DNA from: Luteococcus sp038433155
GTDB lineage: Bacteria; Actinomycetota; Actinomycetes; Propionibacteriales; Propionibacteriaceae
Direction: 5' to 3'
DNA length: 64,000 nt
NCBI RefSeq assembly: GCF_038433155.1
Contig: NZ_JBCDMW010000026.1
Span: forward strand, 34,637-98,636
The notes beneath the pieces are model-generated. The model was not told the DNA's origin, made no database searches, and saw only the letters and a list, made by a program, of their open reading frames with translations. A program made the position numbers and the translations under genes. Each line of letters opens with the position of its first letter. The first letter of the stretch is position 1. This document shows positions 22,936 through 30,775 of the stretch, piece by piece.

Positions 22936-24536
22936 GTTAACTCCTTGGGTTGGTGGATGGGTTACGTCGTGCAACCACTGACACCAGAGTGCAGGGTTAC
23001 GCCCCGTAGCGCAATCGGGAAACCCATTTCCAGCCCACAAATCAAGATGACCGCCTTTCCAAAACGGCCACTGACCAGGCCAGACAGAACGTTGTGTGAG
23101 ATTTCCCACAGGACCATTCGGCGGCCATTTCCCGGCCACCCTGGGCCTTATTGGCAGCGACCTGGAGCAGAGCCCAGAGGCAACCTGGAGACGCCGACCT
23201 GGACACCCCTGCACTCCTGGGCAACCTGCACCCCAGCCGGACCCGGGCTGGTGTCTACACGGCCCGGGTCGGGCTATGGCCCTGGAGCCTGGGGCCTACC
23301 TGGGCCTGGACCTGGCCGACCCTGACCTACCGGATGCCTACCTGGTGCCTGGGCCTAGTGCCTGGGCTGGGGCCTGGCCCTGGCTGGCTTGGCCGACCTG
23401 GCTTGGCTTGGCTGACCTGACCTGGCTTGGCCGACCTGGCTTGGGCTGACCTGACCTGGCCTGGCTGACTTGGCTGACCTGGCTGACCTTGCCTCTGCCC
23501 CCGCCCTTGCCCTTTGCCTTTAAACGCCGATCCAAACCCCTTCCAGAGCCCGACCTAGCCACTGGTACCCCAGACGCCCCTAAGCCGCTCCAAGCCTCAC
23601 TCCAGGGGTGCCCAAAAAGAGCTACAGAAGCCACTAGCCGCCCACCACCCACCCGGACGACAGGGCCGCCCCAGACCCACCGGGCACCCGCACCCCCTCT
23701 GGGATGGGTGGGGTATGACCCCCGGCGGCGGGGTCGGAGGCCCTTCGGTATTCAGCGCCTCGGATCCTGCCACCCTCCCAGTAGTGATTTAGGAGGCATT
23801 CTCCTTGCTAATACCTTGCCAAGCACTGCACTTGGGACCGGCCTAGGGGGTCGCCATCGTGCCGGAGCCGATATCGCGCCGACCGATCAACACGAAGGCT
23901 TCCCAGAGGTATCCCGACACGCCGCTTCTACGGTCCAGAATCGCACGAATGGCGTACGTTTCAGAACCTTCCAAGCACCGACCCGGTACCCAGAGACCCC
24001 GGGTGGAATTTGCCTCTGGAAACCAGCGTTCTAAGCGCTTGTCTCAGAGCTTTCCACGCACGCGGAAGAAGGAGAAGTCGAAAGGTGAAGCGGAGGCCGA
24101 TTGACAACCACACTCCCACCGACAAAGGGAACCTGGGCAGCCACCAACAGCAAGGAGGGTGCGCCCCCGGTCACCGGAGCGAGGAGGAGCGAAGCTCCGA
24201 CGAGCCACAGCAAGTAGTTACTTACTTACTAGTTCCCCCTTCCCCGGCGACCCGACCGGAGGTGCCATTGACCTAAAGGGGGAGTTGAGGAGATCAGAGC
24301 TAATCGAAGACTCTCAGGTCACTTAGAAGGCGATTTGAAATTTCTCTAGTTACTTAGGTTCTGGTCTTTGGTGGCTCAGTCGCTGCGCTCCTTCGCTTTT
24401 GGGATATGGGTTGGCATGTACTCACCCACAGTTAGTGGTGTAGATATTGAAGGGCATACCCACATATAGCTATACCTAGTGGTTATACAGGTGTGGGGAG
24501 AATATTAGCCCCAACCAATACCACAGGAGCTATTCA
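22936..24536. other. 1.6-kb gene-free repeat-rich region of the element
   Basis: No convincing gene is seen here; open frames are low-complexity (Pro/Gly/Trp-rich). The region holds the CCTGG-rich tract (23160-23490), a spaced inverted repeat (CGACGAGCCAC at 24198 with GTGGCTCAGTCG at 24371), TTACTTAC repeats near 24217-24232, and an AT-rich dyad near 24461-24500 just before a small HTH gene. Repeats plus AT-rich DNA next to DNA-binding proteins would suit a replication origin or centromere, without proof. Confidence 0.5.
23160..23490. repeat. Low-complexity CCTGG/CTTGG repeat tract
   Basis: About 330 bp built from irregular short units such as GACCTGGC, CTTGGCC and CTGACCTGG, with the longer block GCTGACCTGACCTGGC occurring twice (near 23409 and 23445). 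Strand composition is very asymmetric: the plus strand is rich in TGG and poor in A. It reads through in several frames without protein-like character. Confidence 0.75.
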
Positions 24537-24764
24537 ATGACCAGCATTCAGCCTGCTCACGTCCCGGAAGACGCCGAATTCCTTACGAATTGGCAAGCCG
24601 CCTCCTTTCTTGGTGGCCTATCACCCAACACCCTGACCCAGTGGCGGGCCGATGGGAAGGGGCCTCGCTTTGTGAAGCTGGGCTCAAGGGTGGCCTACCG
24701 GAAGCAAGACCTAAGGGACTGGGCCGAGTCCCAGGTCATCGAACCCGCCACCGCGAAGTCCTGA
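24537..24764 (+). CDS. Excisionase-family HTH protein
   Basis: DNA-binding protein of 75 residues. EFLTNWQAASFLGGLSPNTLTQWRADGKGPRFVKLGSRVAYRKQDLRDWAESQ is a classic MerR-like winged helix of the excisionase/HTH_17 family: helix-turn-helix, a wing with RFVKLGSRVAYR, and the terminal LxxW. In actinobacterial mobile elements such proteins act as excisionase, RDF-like factor or transcriptional switch. AGGAGC lies 9 nt before the ATG. An AT-rich dyad (TATACC and TATACA) lies about 40-60 bp upstream. It precedes the putative replication genes. Confidence 0.85.
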   Translation: MTSIQPAHVPEDAEFLTNWQAASFLGGLSPNTLTQWRADGKGPRFVKLGSRVAYRKQDLRDWAESQVIEPATAKS

Positions 24765-24934
24765 GAAGCTGTTCGGACGCCTCCAGAAACCGGACTATGC
24801 TTGATGTCATACCCGGGAAGCACCACCCCTGAAAACCGATCCTCCCCGTCGTCTATAAATATAACGACGCGATTTTCACGGGCAGATTAACCACTTCGGG
24901 CCATCCGGCCCTCTACCCCTTGGAGACCACCACA

Positions 24935-26128
24935 ATGGAGCTTGTCGGCGCAAACGCTTACAGGACAGCACTTTGGGACGCAATCCGCGATCCTGAGGCC
25001 GGTTACTTCCGGCGCGAATTGACCTACGCAACCCGTTTCCTCCTTTTGATCGTCGCTGAAGCCGCCAATTCTGACGGAAACCTCCCACTTACCACATTTG
25101 ACCTGCTGGCATTGACGGGCATGTCGGACTCAACCCTTGACAGTGCAGTGCAGACGCTGAAGTCGCTGGGCATTGTCTCTACCGAGATCGTCAACGGCGG
25201 CCGCTCGATCAAGCTGCACGATCCCGCCGACTGGGCACCGAGTGATAACACCTACCGGGATGAGGTTCTGGGCCGTGTCGCCAAGCGGTTCACGGCCAAG
25301 GAGACTTCCTACTCAACTAGTCGCCGTGACGGTGCCGGACCCCAGCAGCGGCCCACCGAGCGAACCGGCGCGGGTGCGATCATTGCTCGTCGCCCACCGC
25401 TCACTGTCGCTGAGGTGTTCAATGCGGTTACCGCGATTGACACCAAGCGGGAGCTATTGACGTGGTTCGTCGCCAATGCGGACCGCATCCCCGGCGACGA
25501 ACCAAATGGCGAAGCGGAGGACATGACCCCCGAGGTTGCCGACGCTATTGCGGAGTTGACCGATGAGGATATGGGTGTGCCTCGTCGCAGCACGAAGCCC
25601 CGCACTCCCCAGGAACATGTTTTTGATGTTCGGATGGCCCAGGTGACCGGCCTGGGGCTGCACGATGGCGAACGCGAGGGCCACCCGATCAAGGAGCTGG
25701 CCCGAAGCTATGTCTTGAGCGGGTGGCCACAGAATGAGGCATTGCGGAAGCAATTGTCGAGCCTGCAGAACAATCCGGCCTTTCTCGAATGGGTCGATTG
25801 GTTCGAATGGGTCTACCAGCCGCAGGCCGTCGCCAAGACCGTGGAGCCTGAGAATTCCATTGTTCACCGCTGGCTTCAGGGCGGGGTGGAAATCACCACC
25901 CTTGCCCATGACCGAATGAGTACCACTGAGCTCCTGGAGAATCTGAAGGCTTACGCGCTCGCCACCACGGGTAGCACCGATGAAATTCCACAGACGAGCG
26001 CGAAACTGTCTCGGGTGCTCCGTGAGATTGGCGAAGTGAATGGGCGGAAGTTGATTAAGCAGAAGTCCGGTCGCATGCTATGGAACCTCCGTTCGGTTGG
26101 CGCGGTTTCCGTTGGGGTGGCCGCATGA
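24935..26128 (+). CDS. Winged-helix protein, possible replication initiator of the element
   Basis: A 397-residue protein of unknown family. Residues about 30-100 form a winged helix (YATRFLLLIVAEAANSDGNLPLTTFDLLALTGMSDSTLDSAVQTLKSLGIVST ... GGRSIKL). A basic, disordered linker follows (about 115-155), and the C-terminal 200 residues are helical. The ATG at 24935 is chosen over TTG 24920 because TTGGAG then sits 9 nt upstream. It overlaps the next gene as ATGA. The arrangement of winged-helix protein, HTH protein and noncoding repeats resembles replication or partition modules of actinobacterial plasmids, but no Rep motif is visible. Confidence 0.6.
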   Translation: MELVGANAYRTALWDAIRDPEAGYFRRELTYATRFLLLIVAEAANSDGNLPLTTFDLLALTGMSDSTLDSAVQTLKSLGIVSTEIVNGGRSIKLHDPADWAPSDNTYRDEVLGRVAKRFTAKETSYSTSRRDGAGPQQRPTERTGAGAIIARRPPLTVAEVFNAVTAIDTKRELLTWFVANADRIPGDEPNGEAEDMTPEVADAIAELTDEDMGVPRRSTKPRTPQEHVFDVRMAQVTGLGLHDGEREGHPIKELARSYVLSGWPQNEALRKQLSSLQNNPAFLEWVDWFEWVYQPQAVAKTVEPENSIVHRWLQGGVEITTLAHDRMSTTELLENLKAYALATTGSTDEIPQTSAKLSRVLREIGEVNGRKLIKQKSGRMLWNLRSVGAVSVGVAA

Positions 26129-27045
26129 CCGCCGACCTAGTGATTGCAGAGCCTGTTCTGGAAGGCGAGATTGTTGCCACGCCGCGCGAGCGGATTGAGG
26201 AGATCAAGGCACTCCTGATCCAAGCTGGAGACATTGCAGAGGTCATTACCCAGCGGATCGCGGAGGCTCAGAGGGACCGGCTGCACGAAGCCCTTGGTTA
26301 TGCCTCCTGGGCGGCCCTGGTTGAGTCTGAGCTGAGCGGCGCTGGCAGCCAACTCACCCGTGAGGAGAAGCGGCCTCTTGCGGTCGCAATGGCGTGTAGC
26401 GGTGCGTCGGTTCGTGTGATCGCGGAAGTATTGGGGATCTCAAAGTCAACGGTTGCGCGCGATGTGGGCGCAATTGCCCCAATGGAGGGGTCAGGTGTCC
26501 CAAATGGGACACCTGAAGCGACAAGCTCAACTGTCCCATTTGGGACAGCTGCCGCAATCCAGCTTGTCGACGGCAAGGACGGCAAGTGCTACCCCCGCCA
26601 GTCGAAGCCCAAGCGCCAGCCTGTAGACCGAGGAGTGAAAGCCGGGAAGATGCTGGACAAGATCGAGAAGGCTAGCACCACCATCGCCCAGACCATCGAG
26701 GCCATGAAGGCTGACCCTGAGCTAGTGACCTACCTTGGGGAGATTGCAGGGCGCATGGGTGATCTGTCCGTCGCTGGCGAGGCTGCCACCACCCAGGAGC
26801 CCGCCGAGGCTCCGGGCTCGATTGCGGACAAGCTGCACGCGGTCACCGAGCACGCCGGGTGGATGGCTGATGACCCGAACCTGCCGTTCGAGCTACAAGA
26901 GGACGCATGGCGACGCGAGGCGCTTCTCACCGACCTTGACGACGCCGCCCGCGCCATCAGCAACCTCCGCTTCGCAATCGCCCCAGAGCTGGCGAAACCG
27001 GAGCACACCGCCACCAAGCCGGGGCCGATGCGCCGCTCCTGGTGA
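26125..27045 (+). CDS. HTH protein with internal palindromic linker (ParB-like architecture)
   Basis: A 306-residue protein. The central part LTREEKRPLAVAMACSGASVRVIAEVLGISKSTVARDVGAI (about 74-115) is a helix-turn-helix of the kind used by ParB-like and plasmid proteins. After it comes a flexible linker containing the repeated motif VPNGT / VPFGT, whose DNA forms two palindromes (26492-26515, 26531-26548). The second half is helical, with a possible coiled coil (AGKMLDKIEKASTTIAQTIEAMKADPEL). It is translationally coupled to the upstream gene (ATGA). A DNA-segregation or regulatory role is likely; no enzymatic motif is seen. Confidence 0.65.
   Translation: MTADLVIAEPVLEGEIVATPRERIEEIKALLIQAGDIAEVITQRIAEAQRDRLHEALGYASWAALVESELSGAGSQLTREEKRPLAVAMACSGASVRVIAEVLGISKSTVARDVGAIAPMEGSGVPNGTPEATSSTVPFGTAAAIQLVDGKDGKCYPRQSKPKRQPVDRGVKAGKMLDKIEKASTTIAQTIEAMKADPELVTYLGEIAGRMGDLSVAGEAATTQEPAEAPGSIADKLHAVTEHAGWMADDPNLPFELQEDAWRREALLTDLDDAARAISNLRFAIAPELAKPEHTATKPGPMRRSW
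26492..26548. promoter_or_regulatory. Twin palindromes sharing TGTCCCA-N2-TGGGACA inside a coding sequence
   Basis: The first palindrome (26492-26515) has 11-bp arms starting CAGGTGTCCCA around AA. The second (26531-26548) has 8-bp arms CTGTCCCA around TT. Their centres are exactly 36 bp apart and both contain TGTCCCA-N2-TGGGACA. They sit just after the HTH-coding part of the gene and may be binding sites of its own product. Confidence 0.6.
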
Positions 27046-27209
27046 ACCCCTAAGACCGCTACACGCTGAGACCTTGGGCAGGGGTCTCCCCAGCGTGTGG
27101 CACCAGGGGTGAGCTGGGCCGGAATGGACTTGGTGGTCTCGCCGGTCCGGCTCCCCCCTCATTAACCAGCACCGCGCCGCTTTCCGCCCTTCCCGGCGTC
27201 GCGTGCAGC

Positions 27210-27283
27210 CGGTGACAGACGGCCAATCAGCCACACCCCGTGCCCCTTGGTGGACGCTCACACGGGGTGGCCGTTCGTCACCG
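27210..27283. repeat. Large imperfect hairpin in the 27.05-27.42 kb intergenic region
   Basis: The stems are CGGTGAC (27210-27216) with GTCACCG (27277-27283), CGGCC (27220-27224) with GGCCG (27269-27273), and CCACACCCCGTG (27231-27242) with CACGGGGTGG (27261-27270). The 371-bp gap from 27046 to 27416 contains no plausible gene; it holds this hairpin and the next one. Confidence 0.65.
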
Positions 27284-27292
27284 TTCCCGCCA

Positions 27293-27356
27293 CCCCACCG
27301 TCGCAAGCTCCCTGGGCTGCCTTCTCCAGCCTGTCAGGTTGAGCGCGACGGTGGGG
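27293..27356. repeat. 12-bp inverted repeat near a gene start in the element
   Basis: CCCCACCGTCGC (27293-27304) and GCGACGGTGGGG (27345-27356) pair perfectly with a 40-nt loop. It ends 60 bp before the next gene. With the preceding hairpin it gives this short gap two large secondary structures, as in single-strand origins or attenuators; neither role is shown. Confidence 0.65.
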
Positions 27357-27416
27357 CGGCTCCCCTTCCACCACACAGACCCCGAGTTCATTTCTCTACA
27401 TGATCGGAAAAACACG

Positions 27417-27836
27417 ATGAACACATATGACAACGCGAAGACCGTCGCCACCACCGACGAGCGCCACCCTCACAGCTACGCGCTGGTGAACGGTTCCCAG
27501 CTCGCCTTGCTACTGGGCAAGGTTGTAATGCCATCGTTCGGATGGGTGGACAGGTTGTTGGGTGCCACTACGGACCCAGCAGAGATGGGCGTCGGTGCCG
27601 TGCTGGCCGTGACCGCCTCTGAGAACGACACTGGGCTCACTGCCGAGGCCAGCGCCGACTATCTGCGGAAGCGATGCCGCCGGGTGGGGGTCTCCAGCGC
27701 CAGTGTCGTCGTCGCAGTCCAGTCGCTGAAAGCGTCTGGGTGGATCGAGGTCGCCCAGGAGCCCGACGGCACCAACGCTACGGTCTACGCCCTGACGATC
27801 CCCGCTGACGCGATTGCCGGGGAGATGGCCGAATGA
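27417..27836 (+). CDS. Winged-helix protein of the element
   Basis: A 139-residue protein. The C-terminal half (LTAEASADYLRKRCRRVGVSSASVVVAVQSLKASGWIEVAQEPDGTNATVYALT) is a winged helix with recognition helix SSASVVVAVQSLKASG and a beta wing. The N-terminal half (SYALVNGSQLALLLGKVVMPSFGWVDRLLGA) is hydrophobic but not clearly a membrane segment. The ATG at 27417 is chosen because upstream frame sequence is the inverted-repeat region. It overlaps the next gene as ATGA. Paralogous wing design with its neighbour suggests the two regulate or help replicate the element. Confidence 0.6.
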   Translation: MNTYDNAKTVATTDERHPHSYALVNGSQLALLLGKVVMPSFGWVDRLLGATTDPAEMGVGAVLAVTASENDTGLTAEASADYLRKRCRRVGVSSASVVVAVQSLKASGWIEVAQEPDGTNATVYALTIPADAIAGEMAE

Positions 27837-28102
27837 GCACCAAGGCGGAATGGATGCGCAATGTGCAAATGAATGTGTCCCTGTCGACAGGCCAGAGCGC
27901 AGGAGTCACCGCATGGCTTGACGATGCCGTGGGCGATGACTTGCTGGTTGACCCCGATATGACTTCCGCCGAGATAGCCCGCATTCACGGCCTGAGCGCT
28001 TCCACCCTTACTACGGCACTGCGCAAGCTTCGTAAGAAGGGACTCATTGTCCACTCAACCGCCGACGGGTGCGAGAAGCTGCGGATTAGGAATCGGTGGT
28101 GA
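27833..28102 (+). CDS. Small winged-helix DNA-binding protein
   Basis: An 89-residue protein. The first half (AEWMRNVQMNVSLSTGQSAGVTAWLDDAVGDDLLVDP) precedes a compact winged helix, DMTSAEIARIHGLSASTLTTALRKLRKKGLIVHSTADGCEKLRI. That helix is like those of replication-module proteins in the same element (24935 and 27417 genes). It overlaps the upstream stop as ATGA and the downstream start as GTGA, so four genes from 27417 to 28520 form one translationally coupled unit. Function not assigned. Confidence 0.6.
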   Translation: MSTKAEWMRNVQMNVSLSTGQSAGVTAWLDDAVGDDLLVDPDMTSAEIARIHGLSASTLTTALRKLRKKGLIVHSTADGCEKLRIRNRW

Positions 28103-28281
28103 TCCCTTTGAAGTCAACACCAACAATTGCCCAAGAATGGTTCGCGGAGCTGAAGGGCGAGGGAAAGCCATCCAACCCGACTCGCGAGGCTAGCAATCGG
28201 CGCAAGGCATATCGTGACGCAATGGTCGCCTGGTGGCCATCAAATCCGCCTGGCTGGATCACCCTGAGTGCGGAGCGATGA
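28099..28281 (+). CDS. Small hypothetical protein of the element
   Basis: A 60-residue basic protein: VIPLKSTPTIAQEWF, then GKPSNPTREASNRRKAYRDAMVAWWPSNPPGWI. It is rich in Arg, Lys and Trp with a short amphipathic helix. The GTG at 28099 overlaps the preceding stop (GTGA); the GTG at 28096 is equally possible. Its own stop overlaps the next start as ATGA. It could bind nucleic acid, but nothing specific is recognised. Confidence 0.45.
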   Translation: MIPLKSTPTIAQEWFAELKGEGKPSNPTREASNRRKAYRDAMVAWWPSNPPGWITLSAER

Positions 28282-28520
28282 AAAGCGCGAACCGACAGCT
28301 TACTGAGATCCAGGCATTGCAGGAATCGCTCAGGAAGGCCCGGCATGACTCTGAGAATTACCGGCGCAAGCTGCAAGCCTTGGATGCCGAGATCGCACCA
28401 ATGCGAGCCAAGGTAATCGCAGCATCCGCCCGCTTTAGTAGAGCGCAAAAGCGGCTTGAGGAGCGGCTACGGGAACTGCAGGCCCAGGGGATCGAGATTG
28501 ACCCCGCCGACCTTTTTTGA
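28278..28520 (+). CDS. Small coiled-coil protein
   Basis: An 80-residue protein that is almost entirely a predicted coiled coil: IQALQESLRKARHDSENYRRKLQALDAEIAPMRAKV, then FSRAQKRLEERLRELQAQG, with an acidic end DPADLF. It starts with ATGA overlap to the upstream stop. Small coiled-coil proteins occur in phage and plasmid operons as scaffolds or replication accessory proteins; the exact role is unknown. Confidence 0.5.
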   Translation: MKSANRQLTEIQALQESLRKARHDSENYRRKLQALDAEIAPMRAKVIAASARFSRAQKRLEERLRELQAQGIEIDPADLF

Positions 28521-28637
28521 TATTGACCCCACCCTCCGGCCCCGCGCCGAATTGATTCACACGACAAATCACCGAAGCCGAGGCTGCCACCGGCCAGAGC
28601 TTCACTGACATTTCCACCACCGAGAAGGATTGTTGAC

Positions 28638-29813
28638 ATGACCACAAAGAGCAAGACCGCAAAGACCCCGCTGAATCCCGCATGGAAGACCACCCTCAGC
28701 GACGAGCTCATGGCCGAGATCGAGAAGGCCCAGGTCGAGTACGCCTACCAGCAGAGCAAGGCGGATGAATGGCGGGAAGCCCATCATCTCGCCAAGGCTG
28801 AGGTTGCTCGGTTGAATGAAGACCTTGAAGCTGGCGATGAAGATGTGACGCTGGAGGATTACGACAGGGCCAAGACTGAGGTTGTCCGCACGGAGCGGCT
28901 AGCCATTGGATTCATTGACCGCGCCAAGGTGGCCAAGCGTAATGCCGAGCGGCTGGCCCCGAGCCTGGCTCTGGTGGCTGGCGACGTGCTGGCCCACAAC
29001 ATGAAGCTGCCCGTTGAGTACGTGGCCGACTTCCCCGAGGAGGTGCCCGGCAGCGACACCCAGCCCGTTGTGCTGGTCCGCAACATTGCCCCTGCCGAGG
29101 AGGCCACCGGCTCCCACACTGGAGCCTTGCGGGGAAAGGTGATCGCCCGGCTGTTCGGTGCTGAGTTCATGCAGTTCCCCGACGCCGACAAGATCCAAGA
29201 CTGGTTCATCAACGATGACCGCTGGCACGTGGACGGTCTGCACGAAGTGGCCCTGAGCCCGGATCGGCTGACCTTGACCCTGGGTCCCCGCAACGCCCAC
29301 CTACGAGCTACCAAGGCCAGCAGTATCGAGAGCATGGCACAGGACGTGGCCGAGCATCTGGCCGTCTGGGGCGTCGGTGCCGTGATCGCCACTCACCGCG
29401 ACGCAGAGAAGGCTCTGGCCGCCGCCGCCCATCGTCGGGGCGAATGGGACGGTGACCCGATGAAGTCTGGCCCCAGGTACATGTCCCGGACCACCTTCCC
29501 GGGTACGAAGACCGCCGAGGTGGTTGGCGTCACCCGGGACGGGAACCTGGCTGCCGTTGACCTCCGGGTTGCTATCCCGGTTAAGACCGCTGGTGGTCAG
29601 GACGCTGTTGATCTGCCGAAGCTCGCCAATGAGATGGCACGCAACGGCCAGCGCCGGTATTTGGGGGTGCCCGCTGCGCAGGGCCGCTATGTAGTGAATG
29701 GCGTGGTTGAGGATTTGTCCAGCTTCCCGGACTTCTCCGGTGGCGAGGGCCGCATGGTATTCGCGGTCACTGCCTATTGTGAGCTTCCCGAGGTTGGCGC
29801 TGATAATGAGTGA
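28638..29813 (+). CDS. Hypothetical protein with N-terminal coiled coil
   Basis: A 391-residue protein of no recognised family. Residues 20-110 are a charged coiled coil (ELMAEIEKAQVEYAYQQSKADEWREAHHLAKAEVARLNEDLE). From about 130 it becomes an alpha/beta protein with YVADFPEEVPGSDTQPVVLVRNI, RLTLTLGPRNAHLRATKASSIE and a C-terminal YVVNGVVEDLSSFPDFSGGEGRMVFAVTAYCE. It begins 117 bp after the coiled-coil gene with GAGAAGGA upstream, and overlaps a 62-residue gene at its end (ATGAGTGA). Its size and position would fit a structural or replication-linked product of a satellite-like element. Confidence 0.55.
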   Translation: MTTKSKTAKTPLNPAWKTTLSDELMAEIEKAQVEYAYQQSKADEWREAHHLAKAEVARLNEDLEAGDEDVTLEDYDRAKTEVVRTERLAIGFIDRAKVAKRNAERLAPSLALVAGDVLAHNMKLPVEYVADFPEEVPGSDTQPVVLVRNIAPAEEATGSHTGALRGKVIARLFGAEFMQFPDADKIQDWFINDDRWHVDGLHEVALSPDRLTLTLGPRNAHLRATKASSIESMAQDVAEHLAVWGVGAVIATHRDAEKALAAAAHRRGEWDGDPMKSGPRYMSRTTFPGTKTAEVVGVTRDGNLAAVDLRVAIPVKTAGGQDAVDLPKLANEMARNGQRRYLGVPAAQGRYVVNGVVEDLSSFPDFSGGEGRMVFAVTAYCELPEVGADNE

Positions 29814-29994
29814 ACTCGATATCATCACCGCCGACTGGTGGGATCGAAAACTAGCCCAGTTCCTGCACGGCTCTGCTGATGTCACCGTGACGCACACGTT
29901 CGGAGTACCGATGGAGCTGGTGCATGAGTACCGGATGCAAAGACTTCTGGCTGATCTGATGGACCTACTGGTCACCGCCCGCGTCGTGGCCTGA
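29806..29994 (+). CDS. Small hypothetical protein of the element
   Basis: A 62-residue acidic protein, MSELDIITADWWDRKLAQFLHGSADVTVTHTFGVP, with a C-terminal helix rich in Leu (RMQRLLADLMDLLVTARVVA). The ATG at 29806 overlaps the stop of the previous gene by 8 bp. The strong terminator at 30008-30053 follows it, so it is the last gene of the left-to-right operon. Confidence 0.5.
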   Translation: MSELDIITADWWDRKLAQFLHGSADVTVTHTFGVPMELVHEYRMQRLLADLMDLLVTARVVA

Positions 29995-30344
29995 CCCAAC
30001 CTCCGGACCGGCCCGCCCGTTGCTCTCGAAGGCTTCGGGTGGGCCGGTTTTTTCCGTTGATCGAAGGCATGATCCGAGGGTGTTGGCGGAAACCTACCGA
30101 TGCACTGCATGTGCAGCTCCCTTCCAATATCGCTCATTTCCCTTCTCCCAGCATCGAAAATGGCACTTTTCCTTATATACAAGGGATTGCGAAGGGTGTG
30201 ACCAGCTGAAGATTTACCGGGTAAAACCCCTAGTCAGAAGCCACTTGGATTTTGGCATGAGTAAGTGTCCATCAAAGCCATTTAAAGCTCTCAGATTGGC
30301 TCTCACAGAACTAGTACCACTTTCAACTACCTTAGGCATATCCC
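29995..30344. other. 350-bp gene-free stretch with operon terminator
   Basis: Apart from the terminator at 30008-30053, I see no gene that I trust here. The sequence is AT-richer than the host. One frame reads CTACAAPFQYRS ... TRDCEGC, with two Cys pairs, but it would start inside the terminator and has no ribosome binding site. Confidence 0.45.
30008..30053 (+). terminator. Strong Rho-independent terminator
   Basis: The stem CCGGCCCGCCCG (30008-30019) pairs with CGGGTGGGCCGG (30036-30047), with one G-U pair, and is followed by six T (30048-30053). It closes the long operon of the element. Confidence 0.9.
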
Positions 30345-30677
30345 ATGAATCGAGATTTCCCCACAGCACGGCCCCTTGACCTTTCGAGGTTCGCCACTGT
30401 TGAGAACAGCGCGAAGAACACCCGCAAACTAGAAGGTAGACTGAAGGCCAGGCAGGAGAACAGCGCCGCGCACAGGGTCGCCAACCTCCTCCGTGCCACG
30501 GGCCGCGTTTCCGGAGCCCAAGGCGTCGTGTCGGCAGACAACAGCCTAGAGGCCGCCGATGTCGAGGCCCAGGCTCAGCCCACCGAGCCGGGCCAGCGCG
30601 GCACCGCTGACGTTTTCGCTGTCGCAAGCGTGATGCGAGCGCGAGCCCGCAACGCCCAGCCGCCCCAGAACTATTGA
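30345..30677 (+). CDS. Hypothetical protein near the right end of the element
   Basis: A 110-residue basic protein: MNRDFPTARPLDLSRFATVENSAKNTRKLEGRLKARQENSAAHRVANLLRATGR, then an Ala/Gln-rich linker and DVFAVASVMRARARNAQPP. It is probably disordered in the middle with two helices. No strong ribosome binding site precedes the ATG, and no family is recognised. Codon use is host-like. The terminator at 30694-30756 follows it directly, which supports a real transcription unit. Confidence 0.45.
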   Translation: MNRDFPTARPLDLSRFATVENSAKNTRKLEGRLKARQENSAAHRVANLLRATGRVSGAQGVVSADNSLEAADVEAQAQPTEPGQRGTADVFAVASVMRARARNAQPPQNY

Positions 30678-30693
30678 CCCAGCACCACCAACG

Positions 30694-30756
30694 GACCCCC
30701 GGTCCTGTCCTGACCTCCCACCACGGGAGCGATGGCAGGGCTGGGGGTCTTTTTTT
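30694..30756 (+). terminator. Rho-independent terminator at the right end of the element
   Basis: GACCCCC (30694-30700 region) pairs with GGGGGTC (30743-30749) in a long imperfect stem, with inner arms CTCCC and GGGAG, followed by seven T (30750-30756). It separates the element from the attR site and dnaG. Confidence 0.75.
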
Positions 30757-30775
30757 GGGTTCTAGGGGTGTATGT

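Noticed and set aside
23489..24034. 181-codon open frame in the noncoding region of the element
   Set aside because: Pro/Arg-rich low-complexity reading of repeat DNA, no ribosome binding site, and no protein-like pattern.
30020..30379. 119-codon frame with two Cys pairs (CTAC ... CEGC)
   Set aside because: It would start inside a strong terminator stem, has no ribosome binding site, and overlaps a better-supported gene.
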